DNA of 46,794 bases from Hyphomonadaceae bacterium (GTDB lineage Bacteria; Pseudomonadota; Alphaproteobacteria; Caulobacterales; Aquidulcibacteraceae). The notes beneath the pieces are model-generated. The model saw only the letters and a program-made list of their open reading frames with translations, was not told where the DNA came from and searched no databases. Below, in pieces: positions 35,285 through 43,449 of the stretch. The stretch is from assembly GCA_016791385.1 (NCBI GenBank), contig JAEUMR010000059.1:1-46794 (forward strand). Reading direction: 5' to 3'. The stretch's first letter is position 1. Each line of letters opens with the position of its first letter. The position numbers were made by a program, and so were the translations under genes.

Positions 35285-35362
35285 CGGAGCGTAGCGCAGC
35301 CCGGTTAGCGCACCAGTCTGGGGGACTGGGGGTCGCGAGTTCGAATCTCGCCGCTCCGACCA
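35285..35362 (+). tRNA. tRNA-Pro (GGG)
   Basis: 78-base cloverleaf: acceptor CGGAGCG pairs with CGCTCCG, D-arm TAGCGCAGCCCGGTTAGCGC, anticodon loop TGGGGGA giving GGG, T-arm CGAGTTCGAATCTCG, and an encoded CCA (35360-35362). Everything after it to the window end has mobile-element character, so its 3' end is the likely attachment site. Confidence 0.97.
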
Positions 35363-35456
35363 ATAAAATCAATAAGTTAGCCAATCTCTAGAATTTGCCA
35401 ATTTGAGCCATGCCCCAGCTGTGCCCCAGTTTGCGGCCAGTCGAAAGACACCGTTC

Positions 35457-35693
35457 TCACCCGTGCGCTCTTCGAACGCCGAGTTGCTGCGCAGCGAGCG
35501 TGCTCGTGCAGCGGGCGCGCGCGGCAAAGGCAACCACGTCGCCATAGCGATAGCGTACGCAGCTGCCGAACTTCGAGAATGCGAGATCAACGGAACCATC
35601 CTCGCGCCAATTGGCGAGCGTCGCCGGTTTAAGCCCCAGCAGTGTCGCCGCCTCAGCGGTGGTGAGCATCTGGTTGGGATCTGGGCCGGTCAT
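35457..35693 (-). CDS. Excisionase/AlpA-like HTH protein
   Basis: 78 residues; residues 8-60 are a MerR-like winged helix-turn-helix of the excisionase/AlpA type: MLTTAEAATLLGLKPATLANWREDGSVDLAFSKFG followed by VRYRYGDVVAFA. Such proteins bind att DNA and direct excision, or activate element genes. Its ATG overlaps the stop of the next upstream HTH gene (ATGA at 35693-35690), making a two-gene unit. The C-terminus is a short Arg/Ala-rich tail. Location is about 95 bases from the tRNA 3' end. Confidence 0.85.
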   Translation of the reverse strand: MTGPDPNQMLTTAEAATLLGLKPATLANWREDGSVDLAFSKFGSCVRYRYGDVVAFAARARCTSTLAAQQLGVRRAHG

Positions 35694-35905
35694 GTGCTCG
35701 GCCCGTTTGGAGGTTTGGTGGTCGAGCTTCTCGTTCGGTCCCGCGCCCAGTTTTCAATCGCCGATTCTTCGTAGCGCACGAGGCGCGGCCCCGATTTGAT
35801 GTAGGGTGGGCCCTCTCCCGTTCCGCGCCAGCGATTGAGCGTATGCTTGGAAATCTTCAAACGCGCGGCTGCATCTTCCACGGTCAACAAAACGTCTGAG
35901 GACAT
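35690..35905 (-). CDS. Excisionase/AlpA-like HTH protein
   Basis: 71 residues; LTVEDAAARLKISKHTLNRWRGTGEGPPYIKSGPRLVRYEESAIENWA is a complete excisionase-type winged HTH (helix, turn, recognition helix, wing with R-Y-x-x-x-x-I). A short Arg/Thr-rich tail follows. The upstream region contains a DnaA-box-like TTATCCACA (35973-35981). The two neighbouring HTH genes resemble each other in layout but differ in sequence, suggesting heteromeric or sequential action at the attachment site. Confidence 0.85.
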   Translation of the reverse strand: MSSDVLLTVEDAAARLKISKHTLNRWRGTGEGPPYIKSGPRLVRYEESAIENWARDRTRSSTTKPPNGPST

Positions 35906-36187
35906 GATGTTCTCCCTTCAGCTTCGCGCGCCACGCCTGAAGTCTCGCGCGATCGCTCAATGAAAGATCCGCTTATCCACAGCCAACAATTCCTTTCTGC
36001 CGTGCGATGAAAACGCGAATTGGCGCCGAAAGCAGCGCCACGCCTCAACTCGTTTCCGCGTATTTCCGGGACCTACCTCTCGCGACCATGGATCGTCGGC
36101 GATGGCCCTTAGTCGCCCTCAATGTCCCACCGCCACAATTCGCATGTTACGCGACTAAATTCGTCGTCATACATGAAACGCCAATGG
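35906..36187. other. Intergenic region upstream of the excisionase pair
   Basis: 282 bases without a supported gene. A single DnaA-box-like TTATCCACA occurs at 35973-35981, in the leader of the HTH gene pair. An 83-codon plus-strand frame starting at 36007 has no ribosome site and unremarkable composition, so I do not call it. Confidence 0.5.
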
Positions 36188-36535
36188 TCAGGATTTGTCG
36201 GGACCGCGCGGGCCACGGCGCAGAAACGCGTCAAGATCCTCTGGGAAATAACAGATGAGCCGCACGCCACGATGCGTCCATTTCGGCCCGATCTTCTTGG
36301 CGCGCCAACTTTTCAGCGTGCTCACCGTGACACCAATATACGTTGCGGCTTCCTGCGGTGAGAACGCCACCGACCTTTCGACGGACGCGGCCTTGAGTCG
36401 CTTCGTTTTCACCCGCAGCGGCGCAGCACGCTTTGCCCGCGCCCGCGCCTCCTCTACTGGCGCGTCGAACAGGTTCAATTGGCCCGGATCGCCGCGACGC
36501 TTGCGTGTCCGCGACCCGCGCTTGCGTGAGGCCAT
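36188..36535 (-). CDS. HTH (excisionase-like) DNA-binding protein with basic N-terminus
   Basis: 115 residues. The first ~50 residues are strongly basic (MASRKRGSRTRKRRGD..., then KRAAPLRVKTKRLK), containing a QLNLFD segment. Residues ~56-105 form an excisionase-like HTH: AFSPQEAATYIGVTVSTLKSWRAKKIGPKWTHRGVRLICYFPEDLDAFL. It could be a regulator of element transfer or replication rather than excision because of the extended basic arm. It is the third gene of this fold in the first 1.2 kb of the element. Confidence 0.75.
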   Translation of the reverse strand: MASRKRGSRTRKRRGDPGQLNLFDAPVEEARARAKRAAPLRVKTKRLKAASVERSVAFSPQEAATYIGVTVSTLKSWRAKKIGPKWTHRGVRLICYFPEDLDAFLRRGPRGPDKS

Positions 36536-36603
36536 ACACGCGGCTCCTCAAGACGGGCCCGGTCATCAAAGCATCCCGCCCGAGCCCGTCCACGCATTGC
36601 AAC

Positions 36604-37086
36604 TCATGATAGAATCCAATACTTCCTCATGCGCGCAAGCGTCGCCCGGTCGTGCGGATGCTCCAGGGCAAGAAGGCCGGTAAGGCGCAACAGGTCGCGA
36701 TAGGCGGAGAAGGTGAAGCTCTCATGCGCCCCGTCGAAATCATCCGGAAACGAGATCGCGGCTTCCTTGCGCCAGACGATGAGCTTGTAGGCCGCGCCCA
36801 GCACTGTCGCCGCAGGCGTATTGATGACCGCGTTGGCCACCCTTCCCTGCGCCTCATGCAGCGCCTCGGCGCGTGCGCACGCCGCCTCAGCTGCGGCACT
36901 GCGCTTCCCACCAGACCGGCGTTCAGAAATCAGCAAGGCGTCCGCCTCATCTTCGGCAACGAGAATTGCCTCATCGAAACGATGATGCTCCCCAATCAGC
37001 CGCGCCAGCTCCACATCGTCGCCAACTGGACTCCAGCCGGCGGCGGAAGAGGCAATTGCGCCAAGGATTTGCCGACGACTGGCCAT
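36604..37086 (-). CDS. Hypothetical protein, divergent from XRE regulator
   Basis: 160 residues, function unknown. The first ~17 residues (MASRRQILGAIASSAAG) resemble a twin-Arg or short signal segment but lack a clear cleavage pattern, so location is uncertain. The middle is helical and acidic (ELARLIGEHHRFDEAILVAEDEADALL), followed by Arg/Ala-rich helices and a Trp/Tyr-containing end. Its start faces the XRE gene across 110 bases that hold a palindromic operator candidate, suggesting that the XRE protein controls both. Confidence 0.6.
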   Translation of the reverse strand: MASRRQILGAIASSAAGWSPVGDDVELARLIGEHHRFDEAILVAEDEADALLISERRSGGKRSAAAEAACARAEALHEAQGRVANAVINTPAATVLGAAYKLIVWRKEAAISFPDDFDGAHESFTFSAYRDLLRLTGLLALEHPHDRATLARMRKYWILS

Positions 37087-37154
37087 GACCTATCCTCCGC
37101 GCTGGCGCACCGGATTCGCGCGCCAAGAGGTCGCGATCGTTTTCCGGTCATTAT

Positions 37155-37169
37155 GATCGAAAATCGATC
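37155..37169. promoter_or_regulatory. Palindromic operator candidate of XRE gene
   Basis: GATCGA-AAA-TCGATC, a perfect 6-3-6 palindrome, lies 28 bases before the XRE GTG start and between two divergent genes. An imperfect repeat, GCGATCGTTTTC, sits about 20 bases further left as an inverted partner of GAAAATCGATCGC. This is the arrangement expected for autoregulation by a dimeric XRE repressor. Confidence 0.5.
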
Positions 37170-37196
37170 GCCGTCAACTCTAGTGAGCGAGGCCGT

Positions 37197-37439
37197 GTGA
37201 CGATCACCGGAGCGCAGGTTCGAATGGCTCGTGTAGCCGTTGGCTGGAGTGCGGCCGAACTCGCCCATGCATCAGGCGTTGGCGAAGCAACCATTCGTCG
37301 TTTCGAGACCGGCCGTGGCGAAATATTCCCGCACACACGCGAACGCGTGCAGCGTGCGCTCGAAAAGAAGGGCGTGATCTTCTTGGCCTCAGGAGAGAAT
37401 AAAGACGGCGGGCCGGGAGTGCGTCTCAAGAAGAAGTGA
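37197..37439 (+). CDS. XRE-family HTH transcriptional regulator
   Basis: 80 residues starting at GTG (37197). A Cro/C1-type HTH covers about 4-60: TGAQVRMARVAVGWSAAELAHASGVGEATIRRFETGRGEIFP, then a C-terminal helix TRERVQRALEKKGVIFL and a tail ending G-P-G-V-R-L-K-K-K that is characteristic of a common small XRE family of proteobacteria. No strong ribosome site is seen. The insertion sequence begins about 30 bases after its stop. Confidence 0.88.
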   Translation: MTITGAQVRMARVAVGWSAAELAHASGVGEATIRRFETGRGEIFPHTRERVQRALEKKGVIFLASGENKDGGPGVRLKKK

Positions 37440-37482
37440 GCGCCTCGCGAGTGGCGCTGCATCCCATGTGTGGACGGCACCC

Positions 37483-37724
37483 TGCTGGCAAGGAAAATCT
37501 CTGATCATGCTCGGCGCTCGGTGCGCCCATGTGTCCAGCCTGTTGATGCAGCGCGAACACTGCTGGCCTTCATGCTATCCGCTGACCAGATCCCGATCAA
37601 AAGCACGCGCTCGAAGGCGCTCTGGGATAGATGGGTTTGCCTGGTCCCCGGTTCGACCGGTTTTGCATGATTTCGTGATCGCCCTTTCCAACCTCTGTGC
37701 GCGCCGCGATGAGACGCGCGTTCG
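37483..37724 (-). ncRNA. Candidate IS110 guide (bridge) RNA region
   Basis: 242 non-coding bases between the inverted repeat and the transposase stop. IS110-family elements encode a structured bridge RNA in a non-coding end; in the IS1111 subgroup it lies downstream of the transposase, as here. No structure was computed, so the call rests on position and length alone. Small plus-strand frames present here have no ribosome site. Confidence 0.4.
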
Positions 37725-38751
37725 TTACGCCGCCTGCAAGACAGGTTCGCGATATTTCTCCCCCTTGGTCATCAGCGCCCAGACCATGCGGGCGGTCTTA
37801 TTTGCGAGCGCCACTGCCGCGATCTTCGATGTTCTGCGTTCCAGCAATTTCACCAGCCAAGGCCGTTTCGTGCCATGGCGTTGCGCGTAGCGGATCACCG
37901 AAAGCGATCCGGCGACCAAAAGCCAACGCAGATAATTGTCGCCTCGTTTCGAGATGGCGCCCAACCGCTCTTTGCCGCCGGTCGAACTCTGCTTCGGCAC
38001 AAGCCCGAGCCATGCCGATAGCGCTCTTCCCGATTTGAAGGTCGACGCGTCGCCAATGGTGGCGGCGAGCGCGCTGGCCGCCAACGGACCAATGCCGGGT
38101 ATGGTAGCGAGACGCCGGCTCGTTTCGTTGCCACGATGCCAGGCCAGCACCTGACGATCGCAATCGAGAATTTGCGCCTGCAGCTGATCGTACTGATTGA
38201 CCAGGTATCCCAGCGCACGCCGGACCATGGCGGTGATGCGCTCATCCTCCATCGCAGATGATCTGCACCAAGCTTTCCAGCCCGACACGACCGATCGGAG
38301 CGATAACCCCGAATTCCGCCATGTGCGCACGAATGCTATTTCCCACGCGCGTTCGATGGCGGATCAGCGTCGCACGAAGCTTGTGCATCGCCAGCACGCT
38401 TTGCTGCTCCACGGACTTCACCTCGGCGAAACGCATGTTCGGCCGGGTCACCGCTTCGCAAATCGCCTCTGCATCAGCAGAATCGTTCCTCTGACTCTTC
38501 ACGTAAGGCTTCACATACGCCGGCGGCATCAGCTTCACGGTGTGCCCTAAAGCGCCGATTTCTCGCGCCCAGTGATGGGAGCTGGCGCAGGCTTCGATGC
38601 CCACTAGGCATCTCGGCAAGCTCGCGAAGAAATCTCGGACCTTCGCGCGCGTGATGCACCTTCTGAAGACCACCTCGCCTTCCGCATCGACGCCATGCGC
38701 CTGAAACACGTTCTTTGCGATATCGAGACCAATTGTGACAACGCTCTGCAT
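37725..38751 (-). pseudogene. IS110-family transposase, frameshifted
   Basis: Two frames cover one transposase. The first (38751-38242, 169 residues, preceded by AAAGGAGG) has the DEDD domain: D10 in TIGLDIAKNVF, E53 in VGIEACASS, and D90/D93 in NDSADAEAI. The second frame (from about 38250 to 37725) has the transposase_20 C-terminal domain: IPGIGPLAASALAATIGD, then STGGKERLGAISKRGDNYLRWLL with candidate catalytic Ser. The frame changes around 38240-38260, where the first reads CDGG-stop and the second MEDERI. IS110 transposases are normally one frame, so this is probably inactivated, though a sequencing error or programmed shift is possible. Confidence 0.85.
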
Positions 38752-38874
38752 GCTGCCCTCCTTTGACGGAGCTGAACCCTAGATCAGGTTCACCGCCGCC
38801 GGGTGGGCGCCGTCCACAGCATCAAAGGCGGTCATTCCCGTTTCACTGATCCAAAGCGGACGCCAGAAGTCCGG

Positions 38875-41800
38875 TCAGTCGCGCTGATCGAGGTCGCTGC
38901 GAACGCCAATCTGATCGCGCAGCACCAATTGATCGACCATATCAAGCACCTCGGCCCGAAACTGCGGGTCGTTCTCAAGCGTCCGATAGGCCGCCAGCAC
39001 CATTTTGCTGACCAGGTGACCTGCGACCGCCGCTGTGTTCTTGGGGAAGTCACCGTTGGCTTCAGCCGCGAAATAAGCCTTGGCCGAGGCTATGACCGCG
39101 CGCGGAAACTCGCTGGCGCGGTCGTCGAGTTCATAGAGCAGCATGTCAGGCGACGTGAGGAAAGCGCGAGAGCCCGCCAGCATTTCGGCGAGGTCCGCGC
39201 GTGCTTGGTGATCGGGACCAGTCAAAGCGCGGCCGGCGCTGGCGGCTTCCTTACGGACGCCGGCGTCTTCGTCGTCGGAAAAACGCTTGAGCCACCCCAG
39301 CGTTCGCGGCGCCAGGGGTGTGTCTGCACGCTCGGCGTGATGCACCGCAACGCGCGCCGCCATGCGGCGCGCGAGCTTAGAGGTCGGCAGAATCTCGTCG
39401 AGCCGTTTGGCAGCCTCATCGTCGCCGTGGGCGAAGTTGGCCAACATCCAAAGCGCGGTGACCTTGAGGCGCGGATCGGAAGCAGAGAGCACGCGCTCCA
39501 AGAGCGGCGCGCCGATATCGGGACGATTGTAGAGCGCCCAGACGACGAGGCGAATGCCCCGCCGCGTCCCGAGCGGCCACGGGTCCGAAGCCGTCAGGCG
39601 ATCGAGCAGCGCAAAGCCGCGATCGAGGTCGACGCCGATGACGGCATGCACCGGGTGGAGCCAGCAACAGCGGATGGGACGCGATAGGTTATCGTCGGCG
39701 GCGACGGCCTCAATCAGCGCGACGGCTTCATCGATGCGCGCCTCGGTCTCCCAGAGGCCAGCACCGATTGCTTCGACGGCGCTGCCGCGTTGCGAGACGA
39801 ATCCGCGGAATCCAACTTTATCGGGAAACGACAAAGTGCCGTCGAGCGCGCCCTCCGGGTCATCGTCATCGGCGTCGTCGCCATCATCGATGGTCGCGTC
39901 CTCGGCGAGGCTGCCCTCTCTTGCGATTCGCGCGAGCGCCGCGAACACCGCGTCGTCGGCCAAGAGTTGCGGCTTGCGCGACACCAGATTTGGCAGAGGA
40001 TCGCGATCGTCCGGCAGCGGGGCGTAACCTAGCCAGATGTGCGCCGCCTCCAGCGCGATTGCTGTCGATGCTTCGCTCTCGGCAATGCCCTCGATCAGCG
40101 CCACCCGGTAGCGTTGGTAGGTATCGCTCGGAAATTGTCGAGCGAGGCCTACGAATCTTTCGGGGCTTTCCTTCGCGCATTGCTGCAACACGCGGGCGAG
40201 TTCGTCGCCGCCGCCGATCGGACCCTTCTCGCTCCAGATGTTGCGCTCGCGCGCGCTGTTGTATTCCTTTATGGCGCTGAGCCAGGCGGCGTCACCCATG
40301 CGCCGCGCTTGCTCCAGCGAAATCGGCGAGGCCACGATCCCGCCGCGCGAGCGGAACGGTTTTGGCGGCGCCCGCCCCGCAAACTTGCGGTCGAGTTCGT
40401 CTAGGCGCGCAATCCAACGCGGACGGAGATTGGCGCGCCCCAAGGCCGACAACAGCCCCCACAGGTCTTCGCCGGACTCGTTCAGGCTCGCGAGGATCAT
40501 GCGCTTGTGGCGTGCCGGGTCATCATGGTCGCCAGGTCCATCGCTAAGCAGCCGCGAGGCCCAGCGCAGTTCGGGCCGATAGTCAGCGAGCCAATCATCC
40601 AGCAATTGGTGGGCGTCATCGCCGAGGCGCGGGAGACTGACCGAAAGCGCCTTGGCGGCCGAGATCCAACGCGCGCCGTCGAAGCCAGCCTCCAGAAGGC
40701 CTGGCAGACGAAGTACCGGAACGAGCGCGTCGGCGAGCGCGCCGTTGGCGGCGGCTATGGCCTCCAAATGAAGATGGAGCGCCGCAAAGTGCGTCGCGGG
40801 ATCGATGTGCGCAAGTAAAGAGCGCGCGGCGCCGGGATCGGCCTTCGCCACCGAACGCAAGGCCTCGCGGACGAGATCAATGGTTTCGTGCAAACGGTCT
40901 TCGTCATCCCGCTCACGCAGGTCAAACGCCGAGCGGTAGCGTTTCTCGGACTTGCCCTCCGCCGCCTCGCGGCGGAACGCCTCCCCCAACCAGGGCAAGA
41001 CAGCAGTGGCGAACGCACGCGGCTGCTTGCGCGCGAGTTCGGCGAGCCAATAGGAATCGTTGCGATGGTCGTGTGTGAACGGATGCCCGGTTTGGTTGAC
41101 CTCGAACCAACGCGCGAGCCACGCGCCGAACACCGTGGCCGCGCCTTCGCTATCGTGGTGCACCCAATGGCCGACATCCGCCAAATGCGGCAAGCGACCT
41201 TGGGGGATGTCTTCGGCCGGACAGGCCGCGACGAGATCGGTGTGCAGCGCGACCAAGGCGCTGGCGTCGTCGCCGGTGCGCAGCAAGGTGCTCCAGCGCA
41301 TGATGAGAGAATAGTTCTCGGGCTGATCACGCCACCAAGCGCGCATGACTTCCGCCACCAAGGCGGGCGAGCTCGCACTCAGCGTATCAAGCAAACGCAG
41401 CGCGAAGTGACGGCGGTCGTCGTTGGTCGCGCGCAACCAGCGTTGAATGTGTGACGCGACGATAAGGAGCTGCGCCCAAGCGGGGCTGAGCAAGGCATGG
41501 CGCACGAGGAGGTGCGGCTCATTGCGTCCATCATCCAGCGCCAAGACAATATCGAGTTCGGCTCGCGTCGGCTGGGGCAAGGCGGCCAACCAAAGTGCGA
41601 CCATGTCCTTGATATGCGGCCGCACCCGAGGATGGGTCAGAAGCGACGCAAGTTCGCGCAGGTAGGTGCGCTCGTCGGCCGGGCGCAGCAATTCCAGAAC
41701 CTGACGCACCTGGGTGCGCCGGAACAAGACCTGTTCGTCGGCGACGAGCCAGTCACTCAACGACGCGCCGCTGCGCAAGAAAGCACGCGCAAAAGCGTAG

Positions 41801-43449
41801 TCGAACAAACTCTCGTGGAAGAAGCGCAGCCGGCCGCTTTCCTCGGTTACCAAATGCGCCGAAATCAGCACGTCGTGAGCGTCTTTGTGTCCGCCCAAGA
41901 CGTGCGCGGGCGCATCGAGCCGCGCGTGATCGCTCATCCATCGCGCTATGACGCCAAGCGGCTCTTCCACCGACCAGGGCACCCGATCGCGTAGTTCGCG
42001 GTTCTTTTCCCGCAGCAGCAGCTCGAACAACGCAGCCGTCGTCGTGGCGGTGGCGAGGTCAGGCACGCCCTGCTTGGCAAGGCGCGCATAGAGAATGAGA
42101 TTCAGCGGCAGACGTAGCACTTCGCGTTGCGCCGCCGATGGCGTCAGATGGCCAAGTCCTAACCGATCGAGATAGGGCAAGACTTCGGCCTCGTAGCCGA
42201 GGAGCTCAACCCGGATGCGACGCGAACTTTCGGTTTGCGCCCATGTGCGAAAGCGGCGGTCGTTGGCGTAGTCGTACTCGCGGCAGGCCAGGATAATTTT
42301 CAGGTTCGGCAGCCGCTCGGTCTCTCGAATGAGCGTCGAGACGAGATCGCGCGCCTTGGCTTGGCGCCCGGCAACCTCGCTGACCGCGTCGAGCTGGTCG
42401 ATCACAATCAGTCCGGTTCGGTCGCGCGCCAAGTGCGACAGCGTTCGGCAAGGCGATTCCGGGCGATGAAAGATCAGCTCGCCGAGGGCGGCGGAAGCGC
42501 CGACGTCGAGCAAGCGGTCGATGCGGATGATGAGGCAGTCGGTCTCATCCTGAAGCGCCGCCGTGGCGAGGCGCAGCACGCCGCTCTTGCCGACGCCGGC
42601 GACGCCGGTCACCACGATCATGCGCACGGAAGCTTCGCGCACGGCCGCGACGATATCCCCGACCGCCGCGCGCGGCAGTTCGGCCCCGTCGAGACCGAGT
42701 TCGCCGTGGGATTCGGCGTAGAGATGATTTTGGTCAGCGAGACTCTGACGCACGGTCGCATCGAGCATCGCGTCGCGAAGTTGATATCCTGCTGCGTTGA
42801 GTTCGGCGCGCAGGCGCTCCGTTGTCAGCGTCTGGGTCAGACCCAATTCGAGCGATTCTTTAATGGCTCGACCGGCGCCGTCGGGATCGCGCAAAATCAG
42901 ATAGCGAAGCTCCGAGGCGACCTGTTCGCGCAGCGAAGCTTCCGACACGATTTCGATACGGATGCGGCGAAGCAGCGTCCAGCATTGTTCCTGGGTGAAA
43001 TCGTCGGTGTCACCGCCCATATGGGCGACAACGCGCAACAAGTTTTCTTGCTGCTTGGGCGCCTCGGCGAGCGACAGGAGGAAGTCCCCGAATGACTCGG
43101 TGCGGGCGGCTTTCTGCGTGAGCACCTTTAAGTCGGCCGCCGGATCGGTCGACACGAACACAAATCGTGCTGCGGGATCAGCCTTTGCCTTCGCCGCGAC
43201 GTTTCCGAAGAAGCCCTCCCGATGAAGCGCTGCAATCGTCCAATTACCGCGCGCGCCATTGATCTTGCATTGGTGCCACTCGCGCGCGGCCTCGGTGTCG
43301 ACGACAAACTCGAAGCCCCGTCCCTCGCCGATCGGCTCGATCTTGAGACTGGCGGCAAGATCACCGCGCAGCACACGCACTGCCTGGGCCACGGCCCAAA
43401 GCGCTTCGTATCCGTTGCCGAGCTTATCGCTGAGCCCACCACGCAGCAT
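38875..43449 (-). CDS. Nuclease-like / STAND NTPase fusion, candidate anti-phage sensor
   Basis: 1524 residues from the ATG at 43449 (AAGGAG 5 bases before; a longer frame lacks such a site). N-terminus ~1-180 looks like a PD-(D/E)xK-type nuclease of the DUF4297/Cap4 kind: LGNGYEALWAV, FEFVVD (46-51) and EWHQCK (57-62) as the acidic/QxK core. Then a STAND NTPase: Walker A GVAGVGKS (282-289), Walker B LIVIDQLD (347-354), LACREYDY sensor, and FFHESLFDYAFARAFL (~543-558). Residues ~560-1524 are Leu/Ala-rich helical (HEAT/TPR-like) repeats, expected to recognise a target. This architecture matches Avs-type defence proteins, where phage-protein binding triggers nuclease activity. Family assignment is by eye. 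Confidence 0.75.
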   Translation of the reverse strand: MLRGGLSDKLGNGYEALWAVAQAVRVLRGDLAASLKIEPIGEGRGFEFVVDTEAAREWHQCKINGARGNWTIAALHREGFFGNVAAKAKADPAARFVFVSTDPAADLKVLTQKAARTESFGDFLLSLAEAPKQQENLLRVVAHMGGDTDDFTQEQCWTLLRRIRIEIVSEASLREQVASELRYLILRDPDGAGRAIKESLELGLTQTLTTERLRAELNAAGYQLRDAMLDATVRQSLADQNHLYAESHGELGLDGAELPRAAVGDIVAAVREASVRMIVVTGVAGVGKSGVLRLATAALQDETDCLIIRIDRLLDVGASAALGELIFHRPESPCRTLSHLARDRTGLIVIDQLDAVSEVAGRQAKARDLVSTLIRETERLPNLKIILACREYDYANDRRFRTWAQTESSRRIRVELLGYEAEVLPYLDRLGLGHLTPSAAQREVLRLPLNLILYARLAKQGVPDLATATTTAALFELLLREKNRELRDRVPWSVEEPLGVIARWMSDHARLDAPAHVLGGHKDAHDVLISAHLVTEESGRLRFFHESLFDYAFARAFLRSGASLSDWLVADEQVLFRRTQVRQVLELLRPADERTYLRELASLLTHPRVRPHIKDMVALWLAALPQPTRAELDIVLALDDGRNEPHLLVRHALLSPAWAQLLIVASHIQRWLRATNDDRRHFALRLLDTLSASSPALVAEVMRAWWRDQPENYSLIMRWSTLLRTGDDASALVALHTDLVAACPAEDIPQGRLPHLADVGHWVHHDSEGAATVFGAWLARWFEVNQTGHPFTHDHRNDSYWLAELARKQPRAFATAVLPWLGEAFRREAAEGKSEKRYRSAFDLRERDDEDRLHETIDLVREALRSVAKADPGAARSLLAHIDPATHFAALHLHLEAIAAANGALADALVPVLRLPGLLEAGFDGARWISAAKALSVSLPRLGDDAHQLLDDWLADYRPELRWASRLLSDGPGDHDDPARHKRMILASLNESGEDLWGLLSALGRANLRPRWIARLDELDRKFAGRAPPKPFRSRGGIVASPISLEQARRMGDAAWLSAIKEYNSARERNIWSEKGPIGGGDELARVLQQCAKESPERFVGLARQFPSDTYQRYRVALIEGIAESEASTAIALEAAHIWLGYAPLPDDRDPLPNLVSRKPQLLADDAVFAALARIAREGSLAEDATIDDGDDADDDDPEGALDGTLSFPDKVGFRGFVSQRGSAVEAIGAGLWETEARIDEAVALIEAVAADDNLSRPIRCCWLHPVHAVIGVDLDRGFALLDRLTASDPWPLGTRRGIRLVVWALYNRPDIGAPLLERVLSASDPRLKVTALWMLANFAHGDDEAAKRLDEILPTSKLARRMAARVAVHHAERADTPLAPRTLGWLKRFSDDEDAGVRKEAASAGRALTGPDHQARADLAEMLAGSRAFLTSPDMLLYELDDRASEFPRAVIASAKAYFAAEANGDFPKNTAAVAGHLVSKMVLAAYRTLENDPQFRAEVLDMVDQLVLRDQIGVRSDLDQRD

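Larger units (their letters stand above)
37469..38818. mobile_element. IS110/IS1111-type insertion sequence
   Basis: The element is bounded by TGTGGACGGCACCC at 37469-37482 and its inverse GGGCGCCGTCCACA at 38805-38818 (13 of 14 matching), giving about 1350 bp, the normal size of IS110-family elements. Subterminal inverted repeats are a trait of the IS1111 subgroup. The transposase gene is on the minus strand, with only ~54 bases between its start and one repeat but ~242 bases of non-coding DNA after its stop, again the IS1111 layout. Exact outer ends are uncertain. It inserted between the XRE gene and the 3' end of the nuclease-STAND gene without disrupting either. Confidence 0.8.

Noticed and set aside
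35973-35981. TTATCCACA as a replication origin
   Set aside because: A single DnaA-box match without further boxes, AT-rich unwinding region or replication gene is not an origin; it is noted only as a site.
36007-36258. 83-codon plus-strand frame near the excisionase genes
   Set aside because: No ribosome site; overlaps the end of a better supported minus-strand HTH gene.
37470-37670. 66-codon plus-strand frame in the IS end
   Set aside because: Starts inside the inverted repeat without a ribosome site and lies in the expected non-coding end.
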